The notes beneath the pieces are model-generated. The model saw only the letters and a program-made list of their open reading frames with translations. It did no database searches and had not been told where the DNA came from. DNA of 64,000 nt from Macrotis lagotis (taxonomy: Eukaryota > Chordata > Mammalia > Peramelemorphia > Peramelidae), in contig NC_133660.1 in assembly GCF_037893015.1 (NCBI RefSeq), positions 288,707,078-288,771,077 of the forward strand. The letters run 5' to 3'. A program made the translations under genes and the position numbers. Every line of letters starts with the position of its first letter. The stretch's first letter is position 1. Below, in pieces: positions 25,355-36,862 of the stretch.

Positions 25355-25929
25355 TTGGAGTTTTGGGGCCAGATCCCTACCTGCTATCATTTTATTAATA
25401 TTTGTATGTATTTATGTTTGATTGTCAATACATATGTATACAGAATGCATATATTAATGAAATGATATTATGTGGAATTTTGTACAAAATATATATATGT
25501 AAATATATCAAAATACATACAGATAGTGTACCAGGTACTCTAGGTCGAGGTCACTCTTGAATGACTTGAAGTAGACACTAAATCTCCTAGCTTCTTTATA
25601 CTAAAATATGGAAATATAGAATAAATTCAGTGTAAAATATGGAAATTTAGAATACAATTTTAGACTAAAATTCATTAAATATAGATTAAAATATGAACAT
25701 TTAGAATGAATTGAGGATAAAAATGGAAATTTAGAAAATAAAGCAAATATTATTGTTTCTCACTGAAAATTAGAAATAAGATAGTGTTTATATATCTTTA
25801 AGCCTTCAAAATTCATGTATTGCCATGTATTCTGAGAAATCTAGATCTATTACTTCTTTTTCACTTTTGGTTATTGAAAGGGAAAGGGAAAATTGGAGTA
25901 CAACAATGCATTTGTTTTTGTCTATATGT

Positions 25930-25956
25930 GTGTTTGTGTGTGTGTGTGTGTGTGTA
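25930..25956. repeat. (TG)n microsatellite
   Basis: A short TG run in non-coding U2 flank. Confidence 0.9.
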
Positions 25957-26491
25957 TGCTACAGGTGAATGGATAGAGGTTTATCTCCAGGTCAGGAAGT
26001 AAGATTATTCCAGGTCAATTGATTCAAGGACACTGAGTTTGGGCAATGATATTAAAATGATTGAATTGTAAGATTTCATGATGAAACATTTGGAAGATTG
26101 GAGAAAGAATTATAATATTAATGTGGGATTCAGGTTGAGGTAAGTGTTGGGAAAAAGCCTGAGGTACAGAATATTATGTGTGGTTAAGCAGAATGATGAT
26201 ATCGGTATGCGTATATCTCTAGCTATTTATATATCTATTTCCTTGTCTCTCTATATACCTACATATATTCACAATATATGAGTATAAAATATTATTTTAT
26301 GTTTACAAATATATACATATAATTTATATATTTTATACATTTGCCACACACCATGTACATAGAGACATATGTATATATGCATATTTGTATATCATTGCAT
26401 CAATCTCTATTGATATTGTAGCATTCTTATATAGAATCATTCTTTGATTTTTTCTATAATCCATTTTTTGCATTCACATTTGTATCACTAC

Positions 26492-26543
<52 letters not shown>
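26492..26543. repeat. (CT)n(CA)n microsatellite
   Basis: A run of CT units followed by about 20 CA units at the end of U2. Confidence 0.95.
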
Positions 26544-26544
<1 letters not shown>

Positions 26545-27224
26545 TATTTTTCTCTCTTTCTCCATTTCTACTTCTATCTCTATCTCTTGTCTTGCTGATA
26601 TTCTTTGGTAGACACAGTTTTCTCATTAGGAGGTCCCTGGTGAAATAAAATCATAATGCCATTTCAAATTTCTTTTCCGAGCCAATAACCACTTCCAGTA
26701 GTTCATCTTCATAGTAGCTTATTGGATGAAAGAAATTCTTTTCACACAATAATAGTATCAAGAGATTATATAGATGATATGGATGATAAATGCTGACTCT
26801 GGCAGGGGCAATGCAGTTTATTTCATCCAAAGTGCCTATCTTATAAATTCTGTCCTTGATAATCAGAAGAAGCAAGGAATAAGAGACAAGAAAGTGACAC
26901 TATACATGAAATGCCTAGGAATTGGTAAAATTGATTTTTAAAATCACATTTCTTGAATCCCCAGTTGTGTCCTTTAAATTTTGAATCAGCTGGAAGACAT
27001 GTTCTCCAATTGTTTACTTATGGTCCTGGAATCAGAACACTTGAAATGTCTGCCAATCCAAAAGCCTCTGGACAACAATCATGAGATGAGTAAGGGAAAC
27101 AAACAAATTTATGAGGAACATCTTAGAAGAGATGACATTTATGAACTGTCCTAAGATTTTTAGTTAAAATATATTACCTAAATCAAAAAATAGTTTATAT
27201 TGATAATTTGAATAAGGGACGGAA

Positions 27225-27455
27225 TAATTGGTTAGCTAAGTGGCACTATAGAGTACCAGATCTGAAGTCAGGAAGACTCAATTTCATGACTCAAACCGAG
27301 TCTCAGACATTTATTGACTCCATGATCATGGGCAAGTCACTTAATCCTGTGTACCTTACACTGTTCTGCAAAATAGTTTATCAAAGGAATCATTCCAGTG
27401 TATTTGTAAAGAAAAACCAAATGGTGACATGAAGAGTTGGACAAACTGAAAAATA
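27225..27455 (+). mobile_element. MAR1-like SINE (copy 1)
   Basis: Words gatctgaagtcaggaagactc, atgggcaagtcacttaatcc and gacatgaagagttggacaaact are typical of a longer marsupial CORE-SINE. It is shared with 30770-31010, so it predates the duplication. Confidence 0.75.
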
Positions 27456-27654
27456 TCAGCCATAAAAGTAGAGGCTATTGGCCGCCTCAGTTTTTGAGGG
27501 TCTTAGTCAATAATTAACAAATATTCATTGAATTCCTACTCTATGCTAATCACTGGGGTAGATATAAAGGAAATAAAGAGAAGAGGATCAAGGGAAGAGA
27601 TTATGTGGTACAATAGCTGAAGGAAGAAGGTGGTTACTAGTAGAAATGAGGGAA

Positions 27655-28065
27655 AGCTTGTGTTGGACTCCCCATCTTAAAAAGGAGAAGGGGTTATAAT
27701 GGGATAAATATGGTCACAAAGTGGTCATGACCATGAGTAAAGCAACTTTAGTAGCTTCAAAGAAGAAGGAAGAATCCTGATCTATGCTGTCAGGGAGGGG
27801 TGTGGGTTGATTCTCAGTAAAGGATTTTAAATGCATTTTTAAGCAAGACTCAGATGTTACAGATATCCATTGTGGGTCAGTCACTCAGGGGAAATAAAGT
27901 AAAAAGGAGGGCAACATTTTGGGACAGTGATAGTGGTATCAATAACGAGAAGATTCCGTATCAGAGCCACCAGGTGAATCGGCAGGAACACAGAGCTGCA
28001 TCGCCCACATGTCATATGCCCTAGAATACGCCAGTAGACAAGATTGAACTTTCCTTTTTTTCCTA
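27655..28065 (-). pseudogene. Ancient olfactory receptor relic (copy 1)
   Basis: The plus-strand text follows the reverse complement of the intact receptors in order. ggtcacaaagtggtcatg corresponds to the DRY region, followed by the TM3 block agcttcaaagaagaagg. Further on, gacagtgatagtgg, ccgtatcagagccacc and ctgcatcgcccacatg correspond to TM1 and the N-terminus. The reading frame is destroyed by indels and stops, and the C-terminal half is not recognisable. It is more decayed than the 43569-44758 pseudogene, so it was lost much earlier. Its subfamily cannot be fixed. Confidence 0.7.
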
Positions 28066-28140
28066 CTGGGGAATACAGTTTTATAGTGGATTAAGTCAAT
28101 TACATATTTATTGCATTTCATTTACAGCACTGTCCTTAGG

Positions 28141-29323
28141 TACTTGAGCAACAATTGAATTATACTTATTTCCCTGGATCTCTTATACCAAATTACAGCC
28201 TGGCACACTCTTGGTTCTCCTTAGTCCCCAAGTCACCTGAAACTCTGGTTTTAGGTAATTGCTTTATTATAACATAATGATAATTGATCTCCTGACATCA
28301 GGTATGATAAAATGGAAAGACAATATGCCAACCCTCTGGAGTTTGATGTTAAATAGTGCAGATGGAGTAAGTGACCTTTGAAATAACGACTCTGGCCTCA
28401 ACTGGGGTAGGATTCTCTTAAAAGTTCCCTCACCTGGCTCATTGAAAAGGATTGTCTCTGTATGACTTCAGAAGGGATCATGTACTTGTGTCCCCTCTCT
28501 GCTCTGTTATAGCAAATTGCCATGATCATTCCAGGTGCATCAGAATTAAGTATGAGAGTGAGGCAGTGGATCAGGATAATGCCTATTGGCATATTTAATG
28601 GCTTTAAAGGAGACATCCATTCTTCAACTAGAATTTTTGTTCATTCTAAACATGGCCAAAGCTAAAATAGAAAATTTTGTTGCAAAGTACTTTTGGGCTA
28701 CAGGCAGTTTTTAAAATGCTTTTTTTGAGCTTTTGTTTACAAATTCTGTGGTATCCATCAATGAATCTGTGTTATATTGGAACCCATGTTCTTGTAAAAG
28801 ATATTTTGATACTGGCTTAGGACTATAATGTATAATTCTTGCCCCTTATAAATGTTCTAGTTTTTTCCCTAATAATTGAACCTCTGTTAAATAGCCTTTT
28901 CTGTTACAATATCTCTGGTTTTTGTTTGCTCAATGTTTTCCCGCTTGAGGTTTGTTTCTCTTGCTGTTTATCTCTGAGACCAGCCTCTGCAGAATGTCAG
29001 CTATCTGTGTCAGCCAACTATTCTCTGGACCCTGCCTCAGTGAAGTCCTTGCTATAATATATTCATCTCCAAATGGACTATGAAAGGCCCAGAAGAATCT
29101 GAGCCCTGAATAATTTTGAGAAGGGAATGATGCAGAGGAAATGATGTAGAGAATTATGAACTAGCAGAAACAAAATCTTTCAAACGTGTGGAGATCCCTA
29201 CCCTTGAGATTCTGCCTCCCTTGGACAGTGTTGATTGTATCCTGTCTCCCCTTGACCCTTTTGTATCTTATCCTCAATTTCCACCTTGACTTAACTTTGG
29301 CCTGATCACTGGAGGACAGGAAA
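28141..29323. other. Unassigned sequence between the duplicated blocks
   Basis: There are open stretches at 28398-28616 (minus, 72 codons) and 28839-29057 (plus, 72 codons). Neither has a motif that I recognise, and composition gives no support for coding. Confidence 0.4.
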
Positions 29324-30008
29324 TGTTAGAATTGGACCTCAAGTACCTTGAGATAGGAAGGACCAGCACATAGATTGCCATTGGAAGTTACCTGACTCCA
29401 AGGTGAAAGACCACTCCCCAAGCACCACCTCTGTCCAGCATACAATGGAGGGGTATTCAAGAGGAAAAAGGTACTCCCTTGGTCTCTCTTGCTTCTTCTG
29501 GTCTCCCATCCAGAAGGATGGGTCTTTCTCTGGCTCTTCATTAAAACATGTAGAAGTCAGGGGTGGCTAGGTGGCACAGTGGATAGAGCACCAGCCTTGC
29601 AGTCAGGTGTATGTGAGTTCAAATCTGGCCTCAGACACTTAATAATGACCTAGCTGTGTGGCCTTGGGCAAGCCACTTAACCCCATTTGCCTTGCATAAA
29701 CCTACAAAAACCAAAAAAAAAACAAAACATGTGGAGGTCCATAGGTTTTACCATGTGGCCTGGTTAACCCAAGCCTCATGACTGCCTGCCTCACTCTCCA
29801 GCTCTCTCTGCAAACTTCAGTTTAGTCTGCCAACTGACCTAACAAATCTGTGTGTTTTCCTTAACCTCTTCTTAACTTTACCTACCATTTTCTTATGTGT
29901 TGTAACCGCTTTTAATTAACTCTTTTTTTATTTCCACTCTTGCTTTCCTGAGTCTGAATAATGATTCCTCATAGGCAGATGAGGGGAAATCAAGGAGCCA
30001 GTGGCTAC
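29324..30008 (+). mobile_element. Possible solo LTR
   Basis: The block begins tgttagaattgg and ends ggctaca, and contains ATTAAA at 29543-29548. A SINE (29560-29725) is nested in it. It sits just left of copy 2 of the direct duplication. No target-site duplication was found, so this is tentative. Confidence 0.3.
29560..29728 (+). mobile_element. Marsupial tRNA-like/CORE SINE
   Basis: It opens with ggggtggctaggtggcacag and ends with a CAAAAACC-type A-rich tail. It is flanked by aaaacatgtagaagtc and aaaacatgtggaggtc, a target-site duplication with two mismatches, which points to an old insertion. Confidence 0.92.
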
Positions 30009-30550
30009 ACCTGTAGAAATAAAATCACAGCACCATTCCAAATTTCTTTTCAAAGTCAAAAATTCTTCTAGTTGTTCACCTTCATAGTAGCTTATCAGAG
30101 GAAATGAATTATTTTCACACAAAAATAAATAATATCCAGAGATTATATAGATATGGATGTTAATGTTGGCTCTGGTAGGAGCAATGCAGTTTATATAATC
30201 TAAAATGCTAATTTTATAAATCTTGTCCTTCATAATCAGAGGAAGCAAGGAATGAGGGACAATCAGGTCATAAGGGTGAAATGCCTAGGAAGTGGTAAAA
30301 CTGATTCTAAAAATCATATCTCTTGAATCTCCAATTGCATCCTTGATCATTAAACTAGATGAAAGACATGCGGTCCAATTGTTTACTTATAATCAAAGAG
30401 TCAGAACACTTGAAATGTCTACCAAGTCAAAAAAAATCTGAACAACAAAGATGAGATGAGCAAGGGAAACAAACAAATTTAAGAGGAACATCTTAAAGGA
30501 GATGACATTTCTGATGTGTAATGAGTTTTTTAGCTAAAATGTATTATATA

Positions 30551-30715
30551 GGGGGCGGCTAGGTGGCGCAGTGGATAGAGCACTGGCCTTGGAGTCAGGA
30601 GTGCCTGAATTCAAATCCGGCCTCAGACACTTAATAATGACCTAGCCTTGTGGCCTTGGGCAAGCCACTTAACCCCACTGCCTTGCAAAAAAAAAATGAA
30701 ACAAAACCTAAAAAT
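30551..30715 (+). mobile_element. Marsupial tRNA-like/CORE SINE with clear TSD
   Basis: It opens with ggggcggctaggtggcgcag and ends in an A-rich tail. The perfect 14-bp duplication aaatgtattatata lies at 30537-30550 and 30716-30729. Copy 1 of the duplicated block has the empty site. Confidence 0.95.
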
Positions 30716-30769
30716 AAATGTATTATATAAATCTAAAACAGTTCATACTGATCATTTGAATAAGGGATA

Positions 30770-31010
30770 GAATAATTGATTAGCTAAGTGGTCCTATAGA
30801 ATACACATTTGAAGTCAGGAAGACTCAATTTCATGAGCTCAAATCAGGCCTCAGACATATATTGACTCCGTGATCATGGGCAAGTCACTTAATCCTGTGT
30901 ACCTTAGCCTTTTCCTTATCTGCAAAATAGTCTATCAAAAGAATAATTCCAATGTATTTGCCAAGAAAACCCAAATAGTGACATGCAGATTTGGATAAAT
31001 TGAAAATATC
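30770..31010 (+). mobile_element. MAR1-like SINE (copy 2)
   Basis: Partner of 27225-27455: gaagtcaggaagactcaatt, atgggcaagtcacttaatcc and caagaaaacccaaatagtga. Confidence 0.75.
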
Positions 31011-31204
31011 AGCCATAAAAGTATAAGCTATTTGGAGTCTCCATTCCTTATCAATAGTCAATAAACATCCATTGTATTTCTACACTTTGCTAGTAACTGT
31101 GCTGGATATAAAAGAAATAGAAAAAATCAAGGAAAGAGTAGTGTGTGGTACAATAGCCACAGGAAGAAGATAGTATAACTAGTAGAAAAATGAGGGGAAG
31201 ACTG

Positions 31205-31750
31205 TGTTGTACTCCCCATCTGAAATTGGGGATATGTCCTTAAAGAGGATAAAGATGGCCACAAAGCAGTCATAATGCTTAGTAAAGCAAAATTTGTAGC
31301 TTCAAAGAAGAGAAGGAAGAATCCTGATCCATGCTGCCAAGGAGGGAAGTGGATAGACTCTCAGTAAAGGATTTATGTGGTTTGGTTTTGGTTTTTGCAA
31401 GGCAATGGGGTTAAGTGACTTGCTCAAGGTACACAGATTATTATTGTGTCTAAGGGTAGATTTGAACTCAGGTCCTCCTGACCTCAAGCCCTTCTAAAAG
31501 ATTTAAAATGCATTTTTTTTTTAGCAAGCCCTGAGACATAACAGATTTTCAGTAAGGAGCAGTCTCAGGGGAAAAAAAAACAGTAAAACAGAAGAGCAAA
31601 TGTTTCAGTCAGTGATAATGGAGGCAATAATGAAAAGATTCCATATCAGAACCATGAGACAAATCAGCAGAAACAATACACTGTGTTAGACCTGCATCTC
31701 CTACATGTCATATGTCCTGGAATATACCATTAGACAAGATTAAACTTTTT
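31205..31750 (-). pseudogene. Ancient olfactory receptor relic (copy 2), split by a SINE
   Basis: Homologous to 27655-28065 and to the intact receptors read in reverse complement: ggccacaaagcagtcat near 31257 (DRY region), tagcttcaaagaagagaagg (TM3), gtcagtgataatggaggc and atatcagaaccatgag (TM1), and ttagacctgcatctcctaca (N-terminal region). A SINE at 31388-31490 interrupts it. The frame is lost throughout. Confidence 0.72.
31388..31490 (-). mobile_element. Marsupial SINE, antisense, truncated
   Basis: ttggtttttgcaaggcaatg at one end and caggtcctcctgacctcaag at the other. The tRNA-like head is missing. It is present only in copy 2 of the duplication. Confidence 0.8.
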
Positions 31751-31800
31751 CTTCCTTCTTTTTGGAAAATATAGTTTTATAATTGATTAAGTCAAATACT

Positions 31801-32150
31801 CACATATGACCTACATGAAAATGATTTTGAATGCTTGAATTTCAGAGTTCTATACTAAATTCTTTTATCATCTGAGGGAAAAGGTCATGGGAAGGAAAGG
31901 GACAAATATTTAATGAAAGACCCAACAATGATGGCCTCACTACTGGCTTAGTCTTTCCCTGGACTTATTAACTACTCACCAGTGTCAATATACCTTTGTA
32001 GGTACCCACCTCCCAGTTAGCTTTATGTTTTGCCTTACTCTATTGGGATGACATGTGCTAGAGATATCTTAGATTAATTGTATTCATATCTGTAGTTCAT
32101 TTATTTATACAAGAGATAATTTTGTACATTCTTAGCAATTACATATAGTA
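31801..32150. other. Unassigned non-coding sequence
   Basis: No repeat or coding signal recognised. Confidence 0.4.
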
Positions 32151-32154
32151 GCAC

Positions 32155-32700
32155 ATTTTAGCATTCTTTTTTTTAAATTTTGAATTCCAAAATCCCTCCC
32201 AATCCCTTCCTTGAAAAAGCAAGTAATTAGATTTCATTTATGCATGTGTAATAATGGAATGTTTTTCATCTATATTAACTATGTTTCAAAAAAACAAAAT
32301 GAAAACTTAAAAAATAAAATAAACAAATAAAAATAAGAGAAATGTAGGAAATTTTAGAGTAGTATTCCGTTGACATTTGGACTCCCATCAGCATGTAGAT
32401 AGCAGTTTTCATTATAAGTCTTTGCACTGAATTGTAGCTGTCATTCCTAGTTGATCATGTAGCAAAATTTCTCTTACTGTTTACCATGTTCTCCAAGTTC
32501 TGCTCATTTCACTTTGCAACAGCTTATATTAGTCTTTCTGGGTTTTTTCTTCTATCAACCTCTATCTCTTGAAGTCTGTCCTTGTTTTTGTGACACTATC
32601 TATCCATCACATTCTCTGCAATTCCCTTTCTTTTTTGGCTTCTGTTTTTTCCCAACATCTTGCTCTTTTCTGATTGTGTTATGTGTATGTTAGCTATACA
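32155..32700 (-). mobile_element. L1 3' untranslated region, antisense
   Basis: Reverse-complement wording typical of this L1 family's 3' part: a T-rich start, then ttctgctcatttcactttgc and ttatattagtctttctggg. Comparable text lies at 46620-47290. Confidence 0.55.
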
Positions 32701-33649
32701 AAATATAAAGCCATTGCTCATAAATATATCAGAATAACTGATTTTATCCATCTCTTTAAAACTTTCTTAACATTTTCTCCAAAACTTTGAAACTAAATTT
32801 TAATATCCATTTTAAATATTAAGGGGTATTCATCAGACCTGTGAAATGACTATTCCATGGTTACAGAACAAATAAGTATCCAAACTGGGATTTGAAATAA
32901 AACCTCCAAACTTTTATTACAAATCATTATCTTTTCCAAAACTGAACTTTGTTAATTCAGAGGGATATGAGGTTATTTAATGTGAAAACAGATCATGAAA
33001 GACTCCTTAGAGGAAATAACATTTCATTCAAGATATTGAAGAATGGTTATGATAGTTAAATGTTTAACGATATAAGAATACAACATTCCAATAACAGAGA
33101 GCAAAGAAAAAGGGAAAGGAAAAAGCATATAATCTACTATGGATGGACCTTGGGTTCCTTTTGGGGAGCTGAATTACAAAATATAATTAATTAAAACTGG
33201 AAAATACCTTCCTTGTCAGGAGGCTAGTTTGGTCTATTCATGACATGCAATCGAGTGATCATCATCAAGGCTATGCTGTATAAAAATATTTTTTAGGAGT
33301 GTATAGGTTTGGTGACAAAAAAGGAGGATTTTGTGATTTCATTACTCTGGATCTTGTTCTGTGTCCTTGATTGTATCCACCTTTCTCCATGAAAATCATG
33401 ACATCAGGTGATGCTATGATTTGTAAATGAATTGGATGTGAGTTGGGGGGGAGGGGAAGCTCTGCTAAGATACTAGCCTCACTTTCTCATCAGGAGCCAT
33501 GTAGGTCCAGTGACCAAATAAGAATCAGAATGGCAGAAGATGGCCCTAGATTCTAGACAAGGACAGCCCAGATCCTGCCTCAGGCTTAGGGAGTGGACCA
33601 CAGATACAAACAGTACAGACAATGCAATCATCTAGAATAATAGAGCTAT
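32701..33649. other. Unassigned non-coding sequence left of U3
   Basis: No gene seen. Segments around 33490-33560 (catgtaggtccagtgacc, agaatggcagaagatggccc) look like old dispersed repeat, but I could not name the family. Confidence 0.4.
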
Positions 33650-34510
33650 TAAAAAAGCAAATTCAGACTAGGCACAGGAGAGAGAGCTGAATTTGAAAGT
33701 ACAATAGATTATAAAGATGGAGTCAATGGGAGAAAAGGGAATGTACTGGGGAAAAGGGAAAGGAGATCTTGAATGGGCTAACATACTTTGTAAAAGAGTC
33801 AAGAAAAAGCTTTTGCAATGGTGTGGAAGGGGAGAAGGGGAGGTGGAATGACTGGGCCTCCATTCTCATTTGAAATAACTCAGAGAGGAAACAACATACA
33901 CACTTAATAGGGCTTAGAAATTCATTTTACCCTAGAGTAAAAAGGAGAGGATGGAAATGAGAAAATGGTGTTAGAGAAGGGGAGGGTATATAGGTAATAG
34001 AGGACAGGGAAGATGTTCATAGAAAATAGTCATTTTTTTTTTGTTTCAAGGTGGTAGGATTGGGTGGCCTTCCTGAGACTATGAAGTTGGTAGTTGTTGG
34101 GTGTCTAGGGCATGATTTAGACTCTGGTCCTCCAGGTCCCATGCTTGGTACTCTGTTCTCTGCACCTTTTATCTACCCTATAACACACTTTTGTGGAATG
34201 ACAAAGTAAAAGGAGACAGAATAGACAGAGGAATGGATAGAGGGAAATAGAATTAGCAATGGCAACTGTGGGGAAAAAATATGGATGCAACTTTTCTGAT
34301 AAACATGATAAAGAACAGAATCCATCCCAGAGACAGAGCTGATAGAATCTGAACACAGTCTGAAGTAAAATTCTTTACTTTTTCTTTACTTTCTCTTTAT
34401 TTTTTGTGAGATTTTTCTATTTTTGTGGGAGGAAGGGGATTATGTTTACTCTTACAAGAAGAATTTAGTAACGTGCAAATAAATAAGCAAATAAAAAGAT
34501 AACTAACATG
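33650..34510 (+). mobile_element. HAL1-like 3' tail (U3 copy)
   Basis: Homologous along its length to 58726-59590: gctgaatttgaaagtacaat, ctcagagaggaaacaacat and cagagctgatagaatctgaa, ending in an A-rich aataaataagcaaataaa tail. It has no reverse-transcriptase sequence. A SINE-like block sits at 34029-34185. Because U6 carries the same tail and block at the same place, both predate the U3/U6 duplication. Confidence 0.5.
34029..34185 (-). mobile_element. Diverged SINE-like block, shared with U6
   Basis: A T-run, gtggtaggattgggtggcct and ggtcctccaggtcccatgct match 59104-59257 base for base with modest divergence. Confidence 0.6.
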
Positions 34511-34740
34511 CAAATTTAAATAAATAAAAACCTTATTGGGGTAGAAAAAGCTAATGCCAGAAATCAGGTCCCTATTCTTGACTGAAATAGCTTATTTAAT
34601 ATAACAAAAACTTATTTAATTTGATGTGAGTACTCAACTGGATATTAGAGAAAAATATTTAGAGATTGTTCTCCATGTTCTAAATGAAATTAGAGATTTA
34701 TAAGTGAAGAAGACACATAGAAAGATAACATTTGGGGTCC

Positions 34741-35300
34741 TGTTGCGGTCCACTCTGGGCAGCCGGGTCTCAGTTTAATTCACACAACTCTTCGGGGAGC
34801 TCTGCCGGACATGTCCCGCATGTTCAATATTGAAAGTCAGCCAGTGAGAGATAAGCAAGGAGTTTATTGCAGGTATACGCTACATCTCTGACTCACATAG
34901 TTGAAATAAGGGTATATATAAGCCTAGTCCCCTTGTATCAGCATCCCTCATCTCCAGGCCTGTGGCAGTATAATGGGTATGCCACAAAAGGTCAGTATCC
35001 TGGAAAAATGTGGAATCTTCTACAAGATAAAGATGAAAGGTAGAGAGATAAGGACCAGAACTCCTTCCTGGGACACTTGAACAAGATGAGGATGAAAGGC
35101 AGAGGGGTAAGGACAAAAGGGCCTTCCTGAGAATATTCAACAAGATAAGGATGAAAGGCAGGAGAACAAAGAGAGAGAAGGGCCAGAGCTCCTTCCTGAG
35201 TTCAGAGCACTCTGGTATGGACCTTCCTGTTGTCCCAGGTCTCAATGACTCTCAGCATGAACTCCTCATGGCCACATACTGTGTCTATTATCCCCTTACA
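34741..35300 (-). mobile_element. Solo LTR (class II/ERVK-like), complete
   Basis: A 560-bp block bounded by TG and CA and flanked by gggtcc at 34735-34740 and 35301-35306. Homologous sequence in U2 (near 20551) and U6 (near 59820) runs straight through this site, so those are empty sites. Read on the minus strand, it begins TGTAAGGGGATAATAG, has a TATATATA box at 34913-34920 and AATAAA at 34863-34868, and ends GAGTGGACCGCAACA. Three 59-base tandem units lie in U3. A 6-bp duplication is usual for betaretrovirus-like (class II) elements. The 121-codon frame inside it is not a gene. No internal viral genes remain here. Confidence 0.88.
35022..35200. repeat. 59-bp tandem repeats in the LTR
   Basis: Three units start at 35022, 35081 and 35140, each opening acaagat(a/g)a(a/g)gatgaaagg and containing a (c/t)tccttcctg word. 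They lie upstream of the TATA box when read in LTR orientation, where viral enhancers usually are. Confidence 0.8.
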
Positions 35301-36862
35301 GGGTCCAATAATTCAGAATAACTATGCTAAAGAAAGGCAAATAAAGTATTCTATGGAATCACAATGGAAAAGTGTTATATATATAGTCAGATGGAAAAGA
35401 TGATGTGAGCCTGGGGTGTTGGGACAAGAACTTTTGACTTGCTAAGGAGAAATCTGAGACTGATGACTCAATTCTACTTTGAACCTCTGGGTTACAATGG
35501 GGTTCAAGTCAATTGAACATCAGATCTAGATAATGTCCCAGTGTAAAGAGTTTATAGTTTGTTGGATGGGAAAATCAGGCTGCCCTGATGAGGCAAAGTG
35601 GCCCAAGTTAGAAATGAAGTAGGCCAAAACTTCTTTACTAATCAGCCTTTGGATCAGTTTTCTAATTATTTATTGCTCTTCCAGCATAGGTCTTATAGGA
35701 AGACCCAGACTAGAAAAAGAAAAAAAATAAAAGATCATATAAGCAGAATGTGATTCTAAAAGCAATTAAGATAAAGTCTCTTCCCTTTAATAATCCTGCA
35801 TTATATTATAGTATTTCTATTTGTTGTTCCCCAAACTCATAATTTGAACCCCATAAAAAGTGACTACTCAAGGATCAATTTGTTCCATGTGGCCACAGTT
35901 TTAAGATGAAACATCAAGAACGCCTTTTGTTGTGCTTATTTTGAATTGTCAAAAAGTAGACAGAATTAGCACAAAGAAGAAACACTTGCTGTCTCCTGGC
36001 TCCAATGAAATTTTAGAGAATTTTATCTTTGCAATTCCATCTAGCTTATTTGAAAGACTCAGCTTATGCAGAAGTCAGAACATAAAATAAAAAGATAAAA
36101 ATATCAACATATAAAATAATAACATATAAATATATAAAACAATAACATAAAAATCAACAGTGTGGAATCAATTTTCCATTTTGTTTAGCACATGAGGGAC
36201 TCCTACTGCATCTGCTTCCTCACATTCTCTAATGTTATATTGGTGATATCAATTTACAAAGGATGACGTGAACAGTCATCAACCCCTACTGCAAAAGCAA
36301 AAATTGAAATGCAAGTAAAGTGTTAGCAACTTTATAAGTAAAGAGAAGTTTTACTGTGAGGTCACAGAAGATACCAGGAAGTTTGTGGCAAGTGAACTGA
36401 ATTTTTGACAAGAAATACACTTTAAACAAGTAAGGATGGTAATTGTCATTTCTGGGAATTAAAAGAGTACCTATAAAGACATCTAAGTGAGAAGTCAAGG
36501 TATTTTCTTAGAAGAAAATATTGTTTTTAATATTGAGGATTAAGCAACAAATTTTTAACAATTTTAAGTTTAGCAATTTAACAAATTTAAATAAATAATA
36601 TTCTTTGTATTTTTGCACTGATTGAAATACAATGTATCAACTCCATGGTAAAATGAAATTTTAAATTTAGACATAGGTTGATGGAATGTTCCGGGAAATA
36701 TCTAAGCAATATATTTATATTTAATGATTCATTTGTTTAATTGAAACTACTCTCCAAGGCATATCTTTTGTTTTTTATTTTTTACTTATACACAAAACCT
36801 TAAGAAGTAATTTTACTTTTATTTTTGCTGTTGTATAATCTTTGGAATGTACTGTCTCATTC

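Larger units (their letters stand above)
19060..26400 (-). repeat. Duplicated receptor unit U2
   Basis: It carries OR-B with flanks homologous to U1 across most of its length, from the ctctttctaatg block near 19150 to TA-rich sequence after 25350. It is closest to U1, in line with the A/B protein pairing. Insertions since duplication are mainly microsatellite expansions (24022, 24570, 25274). Confidence 0.7.
26640..28140. repeat. Direct duplication, copy 1
   Basis: Homologous in order to 30010-31800: an opening block (ttcatcttcatagtagctta), a MAR1-like SINE, a MIR/L3-like piece and an olfactory receptor relic. This pair is separate from the OR14-like units and more diverged. It lacks the two SINEs inserted in copy 2. 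Confidence 0.75.
30010..31800. repeat. Direct duplication, copy 2
   Basis: Homologous to 26640-28140 but longer, because SINEs at 30551 and 31388 entered only this copy. Confidence 0.75.

Noticed and set aside
28398..28616. 72-codon minus-strand frame as a small gene
   Set aside because: No recognised motif, no conserved copy in the window and no coding-like features beyond being open.
34880..35245. 121-codon minus-strand frame
   Set aside because: It lies wholly inside the solo LTR, including its tandem repeats, and has no protein motif.
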